Shown: one piece after another, positions 50,573-59,105 of the stretch
Layout: each line of letters begins with the position of its first letter
Numbering within the stretch: the stretch's first letter is position 1
Assembly (NCBI GenBank): GCA_014378845.1
Contig: JACMNB010000019.1
Coordinates: 35,358 to 99,357, forward strand
Source of the DNA: Methylotenera sp.
Lineage (GTDB): Bacteria > Pseudomonadota > Gammaproteobacteria > Burkholderiales > Methylophilaceae
Reading direction: 5' to 3'
DNA: 64,000 nucleotides
The notes under the pieces: model-generated
What the model saw: only the letters and a program-made list of their open reading frames with translations
What the model was told of the DNA's origin: nothing
The model's database searches: none
Translations under genes and position numbers: made by a program

Positions 50573-52429
50573 TTACTTTTCATTTTTTGCCGCGTCAGCC
50601 GCGGCTTTGGCAGCCTTGGCTTTTGCAATGGCGGCGGCAATTTTGGCTTGCTTTTCAGCATCAATTGCAGGTTTTTCACCGGCAGTTTCAATGCCAACTG
50701 CTTGCCGTCTTGCGTCAATTGCGGCAATTTCTGTTTTTACTGCCTCATCTGCATCAGCGACGTTTTTTGGCGCGTCGCCCGTGGCCGCGGCTTTAGCGGC
50801 TTTTGCACGCGCAATGGCGGCGGCAATGGCCGCTTGCTTGGCATTTTTTTGCGCAGCCTCTAAATCTTCAGCAGAGGCCACTCCGATAGTGCTTGCTGGC
50901 GAAATAGCTATTTGCGGTTCTTGCGCTTTTTTTTCTGCTTCTTGTTTTTGTAATGCAGAGCGCTCGGCGTGTTTTTGTGCGCGTTCTAATTTATCACGCT
51001 CAATACGTTCAATTCTAAAATCGTTGCGCTCGCGCGCCACATCTGCGGCTTCTTTGGCTTTATCAGTCGCAATAATCTCGCTTTTGGCGTAGCGATAATA
51101 TTGCACCAGCGGAATATCACTTGGGCAAACATAACTACAAGCGCCGCATTCAATACAATCGAACAAATTGTAATCGCGCGCTTTTTCAAAATTATCGGCC
51201 TTGGCAAACCAATATAGCTCTTGCGGTTGCAAGTTTACTGGGCAAGCATCGGCGCAGCGGGCGCAGCGTATGCACGGCATGGCGGGCGGCAAGGGCGCAA
51301 ACAAATTGGGTGACGCTGCAATAATGCAGTTGGCGGCTTTGGTTAGCGGCACGTTATCACTTGGTAAATCAAAGCCCATCATCGGGCCGCCCATAATAAA
51401 GTGCGTAGTTTCAGGCTTGGCGCCGCCTGCGGCTTTAACCAAGTGCATTAACGGCGTGCCGAATAGCACCTCAAAATTTTGCGGTTGATTCACATTGCCC
51501 GTAATAGAAACAATACGGCCGATGGAAGGCTCGCCATGGTTAAAATAACGGTGCAACGCCAGCACGGTAGCCACGTTAAACACTTGCAAACCTACTTCGG
51601 TGGAGCGTTTATCGTGCGGAATTTCAGCGCCCAACAATAAATGTACAAGCCTTCTAGCGTCGCCGCTTGGGTAGAGCGTAGGCACGGTTTTCACCTGCAT
51701 TGTGGTGCTGTTAGTGGCAGCGCGCATGCTGGCGGTGGCTTCTGGCTTATTGTCTTCTATGCCAATTAATACGTTTTCAGCCCCCAATAAATACTGCGCA
51801 ATTTCAATGCCTTGCACAATTTCATGGGCGCGCTCGCGCATCAGCATGTCGTCGCAAGTAATGTAAGGCTCGCATTCGGCGGCGTTAATCACCAAGGTAT
51901 GTACGCCGCTATGGCCATCAGCACGCAGTTTAATGTGGGTGGGAAAAGTGGCGCCGCCCAAGCCCACAATGCCTGAAAGTCGCAAGCTTGCTACAAGATT
52001 CTTTCTGTCAGCCGTTTTCCAATCTTGCGCTTGGCGCGCAATCCACTCATCTTTGCCATCGGGCGTGATGGTGATGCAGCGATCTGGCAAGCCAGATGGG
52101 TGCGGAATAATCGCGTCATCAATCGCACTAATGGTGCCAGAAGTGGGCGCATGAATCGCGGCAGACACCGTGCCTTCTGCCTCTGCAATCAGCTGGCCTT
52201 TAAGAACGCGATCACCAATTTGGACTTTTATTTTAGGAATATTGCCAACATGCTGACGCAGCGGCAATACCAATGTTGCGGGCAGGGCAAGCTGGCCTAT
52301 TGGCAATTGTGTTGATTGCGCCTTGTTTTCAGGCGGATGTACGCCACCGTGGAAAGGAAAAATTTCCTTGGCCGATGACATCAATTGTTTAAGGCTGGAT
52401 AGGCTAGCTAAATTTACGAGTGCATTCAT
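50573..52429 (-). CDS. rsxC: Rnf/Rsx complex iron-sulfur subunit RsxC
   Basis: Peripheral subunit (618 residues) that binds NADH and FMN and carries two [4Fe-4S] clusters. Motifs are FPFHGGVHPPENK, GLGGATFPTHIKL, VINAAECEPYITCDD, CIRCARCADACPVNLQP and CIECGACSYVCPSDIPL. The C-terminal 170 residues are a low-complexity Ala/Lys/Glu-rich tail with repeated IAAAIAKAKAAKAA units, common in proteobacterial RsxC. It starts 50 bases after rsxB. The repeat-filled gap follows it. Confidence 0.95.
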   Translation of the reverse strand: MNALVNLASLSSLKQLMSSAKEIFPFHGGVHPPENKAQSTQLPIGQLALPATLVLPLRQHVGNIPKIKVQIGDRVLKGQLIAEAEGTVSAAIHAPTSGTISAIDDAIIPHPSGLPDRCITITPDGKDEWIARQAQDWKTADRKNLVASLRLSGIVGLGGATFPTHIKLRADGHSGVHTLVINAAECEPYITCDDMLMRERAHEIVQGIEIAQYLLGAENVLIGIEDNKPEATASMRAATNSTTMQVKTVPTLYPSGDARRLVHLLLGAEIPHDKRSTEVGLQVFNVATVLALHRYFNHGEPSIGRIVSITGNVNQPQNFEVLFGTPLMHLVKAAGGAKPETTHFIMGGPMMGFDLPSDNVPLTKAANCIIAASPNLFAPLPPAMPCIRCARCADACPVNLQPQELYWFAKADNFEKARDYNLFDCIECGACSYVCPSDIPLVQYYRYAKSEIIATDKAKEAADVARERNDFRIERIERDKLERAQKHAERSALQKQEAEKKAQEPQIAISPASTIGVASAEDLEAAQKNAKQAAIAAAIARAKAAKAAATGDAPKNVADADEAVKTEIAAIDARRQAVGIETAGEKPAIDAEKQAKIAAAIAKAKAAKAAADAAKNEK

Positions 52430-52479
52430 ATATGTTAAAGCTATTGTTGTTAAAACTGTTATTGTTAAAAATACTAAAG

Positions 52480-53061
52480 TTAAACAGCCGATTCAATTGC
52501 AAGACTGGTTATTGGCATACTTTTAATTGGAATCATGGGGTATTTCCACTTCCAATTATCGGGCGTTTCGCCAACGGTTTCCATACTGATGCAATCGACA
52601 GGGCATGGCGCCACGCATAGCTCGCAGCCTGTGCATTCACTGGCGATAATGGTATGCATGTGCTTGGCAGCGCCTAAAATTGCGTCCACCGGGCAGGCTT
52701 GAATACACAGTGTACAACCGATGCAAATTTCTTCATCAATAAAAGCCACTGATTTAGGCTTTTCTGCGCCATTTTCGGCGTTAAGCGGTTTGTATTCCAT
52801 ACCCATTAAATCGGCCAATAAGTGAACGCCAGCATCGCCACCAGGTGGGCATTGATTAATATCGGCGCGACCTTCTGCAATCGCCGTGGCATATGGCTTG
52901 CAGCCAGGAAATCCGCATTGACCGCACTGCGTTTGCGGCAAAATTGCATCAATGCGCGCAATTAATGGGTCGCCCTCCACCTTAAATTTAAGCGCAGCGT
53001 AGCCCAAAAAAGCGCCCAAAACCAAGGCTAGGCCTAACATGATGGTTAAAGCGATAAACAT
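52480..53061 (-). CDS. rsxB: Rnf/Rsx complex iron-sulfur subunit RsxB
   Basis: Electron-transfer subunit with an N-terminal membrane helix ([19 protein letters not shown]). A first cluster domain has [19 protein letters not shown] and [17 protein letters not shown], and two ferredoxin-type [4Fe-4S] motifs follow: [16 protein letters not shown] and [16 protein letters not shown]. At 193 residues it is normal. It is the second gene of the rsx operon. Confidence 0.95.
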   Translation of the reverse strand: MFIALTIMLGLALVLGAFLGYAALKFKVEGDPLIARIDAILPQTQCGQCGFPGCKPYATAIAEGRADINQCPPGGDAGVHLLADLMGMEYKPLNAENGAEKPKSVAFIDEEICIGCTLCIQACPVDAILGAAKHMHTIIASECTGCELCVAPCPVDCISMETVGETPDNWKWKYPMIPIKSMPITSLAIESAV

Positions 53062-53147
53062 ATTTGCAGTCGCAAATCTTTCATTGGTTGATGAGAATGT
53101 TAATTAGGTTGCTAATGAGTAAGTCGGTTTACGTCGCTGCGGATGAC

Positions 53148-53741
53148 TTAATATTTATCTAAACCAGCAAAACCCATAAAAGCCAAACTCATGAGTGCAG
53201 CCGTAACCATCGCAATGGCCGAACCTTGAAATACTTTTGGCACATCGGCAGCCTCAAGCCGCTCGCGCATGCTGGCAAATAAAATGAGTACTAAACTAAA
53301 ACCAACTGCGCCACCAAAACCATATAAGCCCGATTCTATTGGCCCGTGGCTTGATTGCGCGTTAAGTAAAGGAATGCCCAGCACCGCGCAATTAGTGGTA
53401 ATCAGTGGCAAAAATATACCCAACATTTGATAGAGCGGCGGAAAGCTTTTTTCCATCACAATTTCGGTAAATTGCACCACGCCCGCAATCACTACAATAA
53501 ATGACAGCGTACGCAGGTATTCAAGATGATACGGCTCCAGCCAATAATGGGTAATCGCCCAGCTAGTCATGCTGCCAATGGTTAGCACAAACGCGGTAGC
53601 CATGCCCATGCCGATAGACGCTTCAAGCTTTTTTGAAACGCCCATAAAAGGGCACAAACCCAAAATTTTAACCAGCACAATGTTGTTGACCAACACGGAA
53701 CCCAGCAAAATCATAATATATTGATGTAAAGTTGTGGTCAT
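53148..53741 (-). CDS. rsxA: Rnf/Rsx complex membrane subunit RsxA
   Basis: Six-helix membrane subunit related to RsxE, with which it forms an inverted pair around a buried [2Fe-2S] site. Motifs are [20 protein letters not shown] and [18 protein letters not shown], supplying the Cys residues, and [17 protein letters not shown]. At 197 residues it is complete. It is the first gene of the operon; the promoter must lie in the 270-base gap to dapA. Confidence 0.95.
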   Translation of the reverse strand: MTTTLHQYIMILLGSVLVNNIVLVKILGLCPFMGVSKKLEASIGMGMATAFVLTIGSMTSWAITHYWLEPYHLEYLRTLSFIVVIAGVVQFTEIVMEKSFPPLYQMLGIFLPLITTNCAVLGIPLLNAQSSHGPIESGLYGFGGAVGFSLVLILFASMRERLEAADVPKVFQGSAIAMVTAALMSLAFMGFAGLDKY

Positions 53742-54015
53742 AGTTTTTTTGCTATTTAAGTATTGGCATTATACTGCGATTTTAGCCAGTAACAACGCCA
53801 GCGGCGCGGCAAAATCAACCTAAATCAAACAGATGCGTTAATGATTAAAGTCGAGAATATACGCACTTTTTAATAGCATTAAAAATAATATTTTTAACAA
53901 TTTTATGTTATTTGATTATATAGAAGCAATTTGCTAGCTCTTTAGTATGGGTTTTCGCATTAAGTCAAAGATTCGGTTAAAATGGCCGTATTAATTTTTT
54001 AAGTAGGTGCAAGTC

Positions 54016-54909
54016 ATGTTAACAGGTAGTTTGGTCGCCATTGTTACGCCCATGTTTGAGGATGGCAGTTTAGATTTAGTTTCGCTGCGTGCATTAATTG
54101 ATTGGCATGTGGCAGCTGGCACCGACGGCATTGTGATTGTGGGTACTACGGGCGAATCGCCAACGGTAGACCTTGCTGAGCATTGTTTGCTGATAAAAAC
54201 CACGGTAGAGCATGTGAATGGCCGCATTAAAGTGGTTGCAGGTACAGGCGCCAATTCTACCAGCGAGGCAATTGAGCTGACAGCAAAAGCAAAAAGTCTA
54301 GGCGTTGATGCCTGTTTATTGGTTACGCCCTATTACAATAAGCCATCGCAAGAAGGCCTGTATCAACACTTTGCAGCCATTGCGGCAGCGGTAGATGTGC
54401 CGCAAATATTGTACAACGTGCCAGGGCGTACCAGTTGCGATATGAGCAATGACACCGTTTTGCGTTTAGCCGCCATTCACAATATTGTAGGTATTAAAGA
54501 TGCAACAGGCAGCATAGAACGAGGCACAGATTTAATTTTGCGCGCGAAACAGATGGCTGAAATTGGAGATTTTGCCATTTACAGCGGCGACGATGCCACA
54601 GGAATGGCCTTAATGTTGCTTGGCGGACAAGGCGTGATTTCGGTAACCAGCAATGTTGCGCCCAAATTAATGCGTGAGATGTGCGCTGCGGCGATGGCGG
54701 GTAATGTTGCAAAAGCTTGTGAGATTAACGCACAGTTATTCGGGTTGCATCAAAAATTATTTATTGAAGCAAACCCTATCCCAGTTAAATGGGTATTGCA
54801 ACAAATGGGTAAAATAAAGTCAGGCATTAGGCTGCCAATGGTCCATTTGTCGGCGCAGTATCACGATGGTCTGCATACAGCAATGCGCCAAGCCGGTATT
54901 AATGATTAG
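54016..54909 (+). CDS. dapA: 4-hydroxy-tetrahydrodipicolinate synthase
   Basis: First committed enzyme of the lysine/diaminopimelate branch, condensing pyruvate with aspartate semialdehyde. The Schiff-base Lys161 is in [13 protein letters not shown] and Tyr133 in [12 protein letters not shown], the same positions as in E. coli DapA. GTTGESPT is the substrate motif. ATG 54016 follows AGGTG at good spacing and gives 297 residues. It is followed after a short gap by bamC, the arrangement seen in E. coli. Confidence 0.96.
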   Translation: MLTGSLVAIVTPMFEDGSLDLVSLRALIDWHVAAGTDGIVIVGTTGESPTVDLAEHCLLIKTTVEHVNGRIKVVAGTGANSTSEAIELTAKAKSLGVDACLLVTPYYNKPSQEGLYQHFAAIAAAVDVPQILYNVPGRTSCDMSNDTVLRLAAIHNIVGIKDATGSIERGTDLILRAKQMAEIGDFAIYSGDDATGMALMLLGGQGVISVTSNVAPKLMREMCAAAMAGNVAKACEINAQLFGLHQKLFIEANPIPVKWVLQQMGKIKSGIRLPMVHLSAQYHDGLHTAMRQAGIND

Positions 54910-54941
54910 TTTAAATTTTAAAGCAAATGGTGGTTAACAAT

Positions 54942-56282
54942 ATGAAGCATATCAATTTGAAACAAACCAGTACGAAGCCAACCAATATAAAGTCAACTAG
55001 TATGAAACCAACCAGTATAAAAGATAACAGCGCAGCAAAAATGATTGTAGCAAGCTTGCTAACCATTTTGCTTAGCGCCTGCGATTCAATTCCATTTATT
55101 AACAATACCTCAGATTACAAAGGTGCAGGCCGCGCCAAGCCGTTAGAAGTGCCGCCCGATTTAACTGGCGTTAGCGCGAGTGATGCTTACAGCGTGCCTG
55201 GCGGCAGCACTTCTTATAATACGTATAGCCAAGGCCAAGAAGGCCAAGAGGCTGGCGTAGAAAAAATACTGCCAACATCTGATGGCGTGCGCATGGAAAA
55301 AGCCGGCGCACAGCGCTGGTTGGTGGTTAACGCACCTGCCGAGAAAATATGGCCAGTGGTGCGCGAGTTTTGGATAGACCAAGGTTTTGCGGTGCGGGTA
55401 GAAAATGCCGACACTGGCGTTATGGAAACTGAGTGGATTCAAGCCGATGCGATTAAAGCGGCAGAAGATAAGCGTAATGTGGGTCAAAAATTTGACCAAT
55501 GGCTGGATAAACTGTCTGGGTTGGCCGATAGACGTAAATTTCGCACCCGTTTAGAGCGCGGCGAAAAAGATGGCTCGACCGAGATTTACATGACGCATCG
55601 CACAGTAAGCGGATCGCCAGATGATGGTAAAAATGAAATACAAACGCAATTGGGCAAAATTGATACTGGTTATCGCAGCGACGGCACGCCGTCAAACAAA
55701 ACAGCAGAAGCCAATGACGCGGATTTAGATGTTGAATTGTTGCGCCGATTAATGGTGAAGTTGGGCATATCAGACAAGCAAGCGCAACAAATCGCGGCTA
55801 ATCCAAATACTGAAAAGCGCGCAGAAGTCACTAAAGAAGCTGACAGCAGCGTAACCTTAACGTTAAGCGATCCGTATGATCGTGGCTGGCGCCGTGTGGG
55901 ATTGGCGCTCGATCGTATTGGTTTTGTGACAGAAGATAAAGATCGCTCAAAAGGCATTTATTTTGTGCGTTATACCGATGTAGACATTGATGACAGCCCT
56001 ACCAAGAAAAAAGGCTTGCTGGAGAGTTTGAAGTTTTGGGGCAAAGACGACCCTATCGTTGAGAATAAGTCTAAGCCAACAGACGAAAAAACGATTATTG
56101 ATAAGCTAAAATTTTGGAAAGGTGACGATGGTAAAACTGACCCTTCTAAACAATATCGCATTCAGTTAATCGATGCAGATAAAGGAAAAACCCGCGTTAA
56201 CGTGGTGGATGCCGACGGAAAAAATAATCGTAGCAGCACTGGCAACCGCATTATTGCTTTGTTATACGATCAACTAAAATAA
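54942..56282 (+). CDS. bamC: Outer membrane assembly lipoprotein BamC
   Basis: Lipoprotein of the BAM complex that inserts outer-membrane beta barrels. The lipobox is ILLSAC, followed by the family's unstructured start DYKGAGRAKPLEVPPDLTG. Two helix-grip domains follow (about residues 95-215 and 290-445; GAQRWLVVNAPAEKIWPVVR and LSDPYDRGWRRVGLALDRIG). The second contains an insert (about 355-410) with two similar segments, LKFWGKDDP and LKFWKGDDG. The region before the signal peptide encodes a four-fold pentapeptide repeat, giving an unusually long basic N terminus, so the start is uncertain. The ATG at 54927 is also possible. Confidence 0.85.
   Translation: MKHINLKQTSTKPTNIKSTSMKPTSIKDNSAAKMIVASLLTILLSACDSIPFINNTSDYKGAGRAKPLEVPPDLTGVSASDAYSVPGGSTSYNTYSQGQEGQEAGVEKILPTSDGVRMEKAGAQRWLVVNAPAEKIWPVVREFWIDQGFAVRVENADTGVMETEWIQADAIKAAEDKRNVGQKFDQWLDKLSGLADRRKFRTRLERGEKDGSTEIYMTHRTVSGSPDDGKNEIQTQLGKIDTGYRSDGTPSNKTAEANDADLDVELLRRLMVKLGISDKQAQQIAANPNTEKRAEVTKEADSSVTLTLSDPYDRGWRRVGLALDRIGFVTEDKDRSKGIYFVRYTDVDIDDSPTKKKGLLESLKFWGKDDPIVENKSKPTDEKTIIDKLKFWKGDDGKTDPSKQYRIQLIDADKGKTRVNVVDADGKNNRSSTGNRIIALLYDQLK
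54966..55025 (+). repeat. Four 15-bp tandem repeats near the start of bamC
   Basis: Units ACCAGTACGAAGCCA, ACCAATATAAAGTCA, ACTAGTATGAAACCA and ACCAGTATAAAAGAT lie head to tail in frame and encode TSTKP, TNIKS, TSMKP and TSIKD. They sit before the hydrophobic part of the lipoprotein signal. Confidence 0.8.
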
Positions 56283-56291
56283 GTAAACGGT

Positions 56292-57065
56292 ATGCGTTTT
56301 GCATCATTAGGCAGCGGTAGCGCAGGCAACTGCCTAGTGGTAGAGCAAGCCAATACGCGGGTGTTGCTAGATTGCGGTTTTAGCACAAACGAAGTGCTGA
56401 AGCGTTTGCAAAAATTAGCGCTGGTGCCAGAACAAATCACTGGCATTTTGGTGACGCACGAACATGACGATCATGCCAAAGGCGCGTTTAAGTTTGCGGC
56501 CAAGTACAATACCCCCGTTTGGTTAACGCATGGCACGTTTAAAATGTGCCAGCGCTACCTGCCAGAAAACGCCAAACTGACTATCAATATCATCGATAGT
56601 CACAATCATTTTGAAATTCAAGAATTGAACATTACGCCATACCCCGTGCCGCATGACGCGCGCGAACCCACTCAATTTACTTTTAGTGATGGCCAGCACA
56701 AACTGGGCGTTTTAACGGATGCCGGCTCAACTACGCCGTATATCGAACAAATGCTTAGCGCTTGCGATGCCTTGGTGCTGGAATGTAATCACGATTTAAC
56801 CATGCTAGAAAATGGCCCTTATGCATGGCCGCTTAAAAAACGTGTTGGTAGTCGATTAGGCCATTTAGATAATCAAACAGCGGCCGCATTACTAGCGCGG
56901 CTAGATAGTAGTAAGCTTAAGCACATTATAGCCGCACACTTAAGTGCAAAAAATAATACGCAGGAATTAGCCAAACAAGCTTTAAGCCAAGCGCTTAATT
57001 GCGAATGTGATTGGGTGGGCGTTGCCGAACAAGCAGAAGGATTTGCTTGGCGCAGTTTAAATTAG
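56292..57065 (+). CDS. MBL-fold metallo-hydrolase, YycJ/WalJ-like
   Basis: A 257-residue cytoplasmic metallo-beta-lactamase-fold protein. The signature is ILVTHEHDDHAKG, with further metal ligands in YPVPHDAREPTQF, GVLTDAGSTTPYI, LECNHDLTML and HIIAAHLSAKNNT. The start FASLGSGSAGNCLVVEQ is typical of the YycJ group, some members of which are 5'-3' exonucleases. It follows bamC by 9 bases and ends before a bidirectional terminator. Confidence 0.88.
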   Translation: MRFASLGSGSAGNCLVVEQANTRVLLDCGFSTNEVLKRLQKLALVPEQITGILVTHEHDDHAKGAFKFAAKYNTPVWLTHGTFKMCQRYLPENAKLTINIIDSHNHFEIQELNITPYPVPHDAREPTQFTFSDGQHKLGVLTDAGSTTPYIEQMLSACDALVLECNHDLTMLENGPYAWPLKKRVGSRLGHLDNQTAAALLARLDSSKLKHIIAAHLSAKNNTQELAKQALSQALNCECDWVGVAEQAEGFAWRSLN

Positions 57066-57103
57066 CAGGATTTTTAAAGTAATTTGACGTAACACTGTCA
57101 ATA

Positions 57104-57130
57104 AAAAAGCCGACTAAAAGTCGGCTTTTT
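57104..57130. terminator. Bidirectional Rho-independent terminator
   Basis: AAAAAGCCGACT (57104-57115) and AGTCGGCTTTTT (57119-57130) form a perfect stem around AAA, with T runs in both reading directions. It serves the MBL hydrolase gene and the convergent Ala-rich lipoprotein gene. Confidence 0.92.
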
Positions 57131-57147
57131 TTAAAGAAAATTAAATC

Positions 57148-57486
57148 TTATTTTTTTGAAGCATCAGCTGAGTCAGTTGCTGATTGCGCAGCTTGTTTAG
57201 CAGCTTCAGCAGCAGCGTCAGCTGTTTCAGCGGCATTCTCTTTAGCGCCTGAATCTGTTGCAGTTGTAACTGCGGTTGCAGCAGTTGCGGCAGTTTCTGA
57301 TGCTTTTTGTGCTGCATCAGCAGCAGTACTTGCAGCAGCATCTGTTGGAACAGAAGCAGCAGCTGAAGCAGCTTCAGTAGCACTTTTTGCAGCTGCGGCA
57401 GCAGCATCAGTAGCTTGCTCAGCAGGCTTGTTACAAGCGGTTAATGAAAGTGCTAATAAAGCAGCTAATAGGGCGGAACGTATCAT
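57148..57486 (-). CDS. Ala-rich small lipoprotein
   Basis: A 112-residue lipoprotein: signal ALLAALLALSLTAC with lipobox LTAC, then a mature part of about 94 residues made almost wholly of Ala, Thr, Ser, Asp, Glu and Lys in helix-forming, heptad-like repeats. It probably forms a long amphipathic helix in the periplasm, reminiscent of Lpp-type proteins, but without recognised family similarity. AAGGATAC precedes the ATG, and a terminator follows. Function unknown. Confidence 0.75.
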   Translation of the reverse strand: MIRSALLAALLALSLTACNKPAEQATDAAAAAAKSATEAASAAASVPTDAAASTAADAAQKASETAATAATAVTTATDSGAKENAAETADAAAEAAKQAAQSATDSADASKK

Positions 57487-57683
57487 TTTTGTATCCTTAA
57501 ATATTAATCTAAAATAAACCAGTTACGGCAGGCCACCTATAGCCCAACCGAATGCACCGAATTTTACCAGCAATAAAAAATAATTCCAGCATTTTTTGAG
57601 TTAATGTTGACAATTGCAGCATTAAATCGTTATTTTGCAACAATTTATCGCCAAAACATCATCAATTAGCTTAATTTAAATAG

Positions 57684-58553
57684 TTACTCCACTTTAATGA
57701 TTAAGTTGGATTTTTGCCCACTAGCAGAATTTTGTAGGCCCAAAATTTTGTGACTCACATCATCATTGGTTTGCATCGATCCGCCAATATCTACCCAATC
57801 GCCAAGTTTCACGCGCAGGGTTGTCGATAACTCTTCAAAATCAACATAACCTTGACTGTTAAGTTTTGCAATGCGCGGCGTTATTTCCAGCTCTACTTGC
57901 TTGTTATTTGGGTTACCAACCGTGCGCGATCGCACCGCAAATCCTGTAGTCATTTCGCGCCAATCAACGGTTTTATCAATTTGGATGTATCGCCGCGTAA
58001 TCGTCACCCATTCTTGCGTAAATGGCACAATTTGCCCCACTTTAATAAATGCGCGTTCGCCATCTAACACGCTAATAAATTGATTGCTATTTTGGCTAAC
58101 GTTACTGCTATTACGCTCCACATCTACGCGGCCACTATTTGGCACGCTTGAATTTGATTGTCGCCTATCGTTGCCAACCGTCACCTTGCCCACTTTTACG
58201 GCGCCTGTTGCCTCTACGCGGTCTTGCTGCGTTTGCAGGTTGTTTGTACTTTTGACGGTAATTTTGCGATTGACTCTTTTTAAGTCTAAACTTGCAATCG
58301 TCGCCTCAATCTCTCGCATACGCTCAGGGTTGGCGCGAATAATGAGTTGATTATTCATACCGCTGGCCGCGCCATCTTGGCCCACCATCGGTGTGATGAT
58401 TGGCAATAAATCTTTGGCAAACATATGCTGTAAGGTGATGATTTTAAAATCAGTTTCTGCAAAAGTGCTTTCTGCAAAAACACTTTTTGCAAAAACGCTT
58501 GCACTTAATAACAATACCCATAAGAATAATTTTTTCATTAATTTTTTTATCAC
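57684..58553 (-). CDS. Exported short secretin-like protein
   Basis: A 289-residue protein with a signal peptide (LFLWVLLLSASVFAKSVFAE). Residues about 35-95 resemble a secretin N1/NolW subdomain (FKIITLQHMFAKDLLPIITP, MNNQLIIRANPERMREIEAT, IASLDL). The C-terminal part (about 195-289) resembles the start of the secretin domain (VELEITPRIAKLNSQGYVDF, VKLGDWVDIGGS). It is far shorter than a pore-forming secretin and lacks the complete barrel, so it is probably an accessory or degenerate member. The N-terminal FAK/FAE repeats reflect a DNA repeat. Confidence 0.65.
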   Translation of the reverse strand: MIKKLMKKLFLWVLLLSASVFAKSVFAESTFAETDFKIITLQHMFAKDLLPIITPMVGQDGAASGMNNQLIIRANPERMREIEATIASLDLKRVNRKITVKSTNNLQTQQDRVEATGAVKVGKVTVGNDRRQSNSSVPNSGRVDVERNSSNVSQNSNQFISVLDGERAFIKVGQIVPFTQEWVTITRRYIQIDKTVDWREMTTGFAVRSRTVGNPNNKQVELEITPRIAKLNSQGYVDFEELSTTLRVKLGDWVDIGGSMQTNDDVSHKILGLQNSASGQKSNLIIKVE

Positions 58554-58610
58554 TTTCCTTATAAACTCAAGATAAACTCAAGCTTTAAAACCCAACTTTA
58601 TGACCCGGCT

Positions 58611-59105
58611 TTATAATCCCAATTTGCTTACTGAAACCGCTTCTGTCGTTTCATCCAGCAGTTCGTCAAATCGCATGCGCAAACTAGCGCATTCTTCTGC
58701 ATCATCAAACGCAAATTTAAAACGCGCTTGATCAATATGAAAGCGGCGACAATAGTGCTGTTTATCGGCAATTACAAAGCAATCTTTGGCTATTTTTGCG
58801 GCATTACTGGTTTCATACACCGTTACTTTATGGCCATAAGTGCTTAATAAATCAAAAAATAGCGGGCATTTATTCACAAAAAAATCTGTATTTTGCAAAA
58901 TAATCGTCAATTTACTCAATGGGTTGGCGCTTAAAAACTGTTTTATCAGTTCAAATCGGTGCGCGCTGGCGTAATCACCTTGCTTTAAATCTTGGTCAAA
59001 AATCAGCAGTTCATTAGTTGCGCGCGCAATCACCAAATCAAGCGCTGCACTGTAATTGCGCTCGCCCAATATAACGGTATTTGGTTTTAGTTCTGCGTCG
59101 CTCAC
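58611..59105 (-). CDS. Phospholipase D-like small protein (DUF7931-type)
   Basis: A 164-residue cytoplasmic protein with a PLD-like fold: ERNYSAALDLVIARATNELLI, LSKLTIILQNTDFF and CFVIADKQHYCRRFHIDQAR. The HxK catalytic motif of active PLDs is absent, so it is probably not a canonical hydrolase. It is the usual downstream neighbour of roxA in related betaproteobacteria, from memory. Its ATG overlaps the roxA stop by 4 bases, implying coupled translation. Confidence 0.7.
   Translation of the reverse strand: MSDAELKPNTVILGERNYSAALDLVIARATNELLIFDQDLKQGDYASAHRFELIKQFLSANPLSKLTIILQNTDFFVNKCPLFFDLLSTYGHKVTVYETSNAAKIAKDCFVIADKQHYCRRFHIDQARFKFAFDDAEECASLRMRFDELLDETTEAVSVSKLGL

Noticed and set aside
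50607..51092. A 161-residue plus-strand reading frame, Ala-rich with hydrophobic runs
   Set aside because: It is antisense to the Ala/Lys repeat tail of RsxC; repeat-rich coding DNA opens other frames.
53742..54015. A riboswitch upstream of dapA (lysine class)
   Set aside because: The 270-base gap is AT-rich without the multi-helix layout or terminator expected; it looks like ordinary divergent promoter sequence.
54911..55105. A minus-strand frame with repeated ILVGF units that looks like a membrane peptide
   Set aside because: It is the antisense of the 15-bp repeats at the start of bamC, with no start signals of its own.
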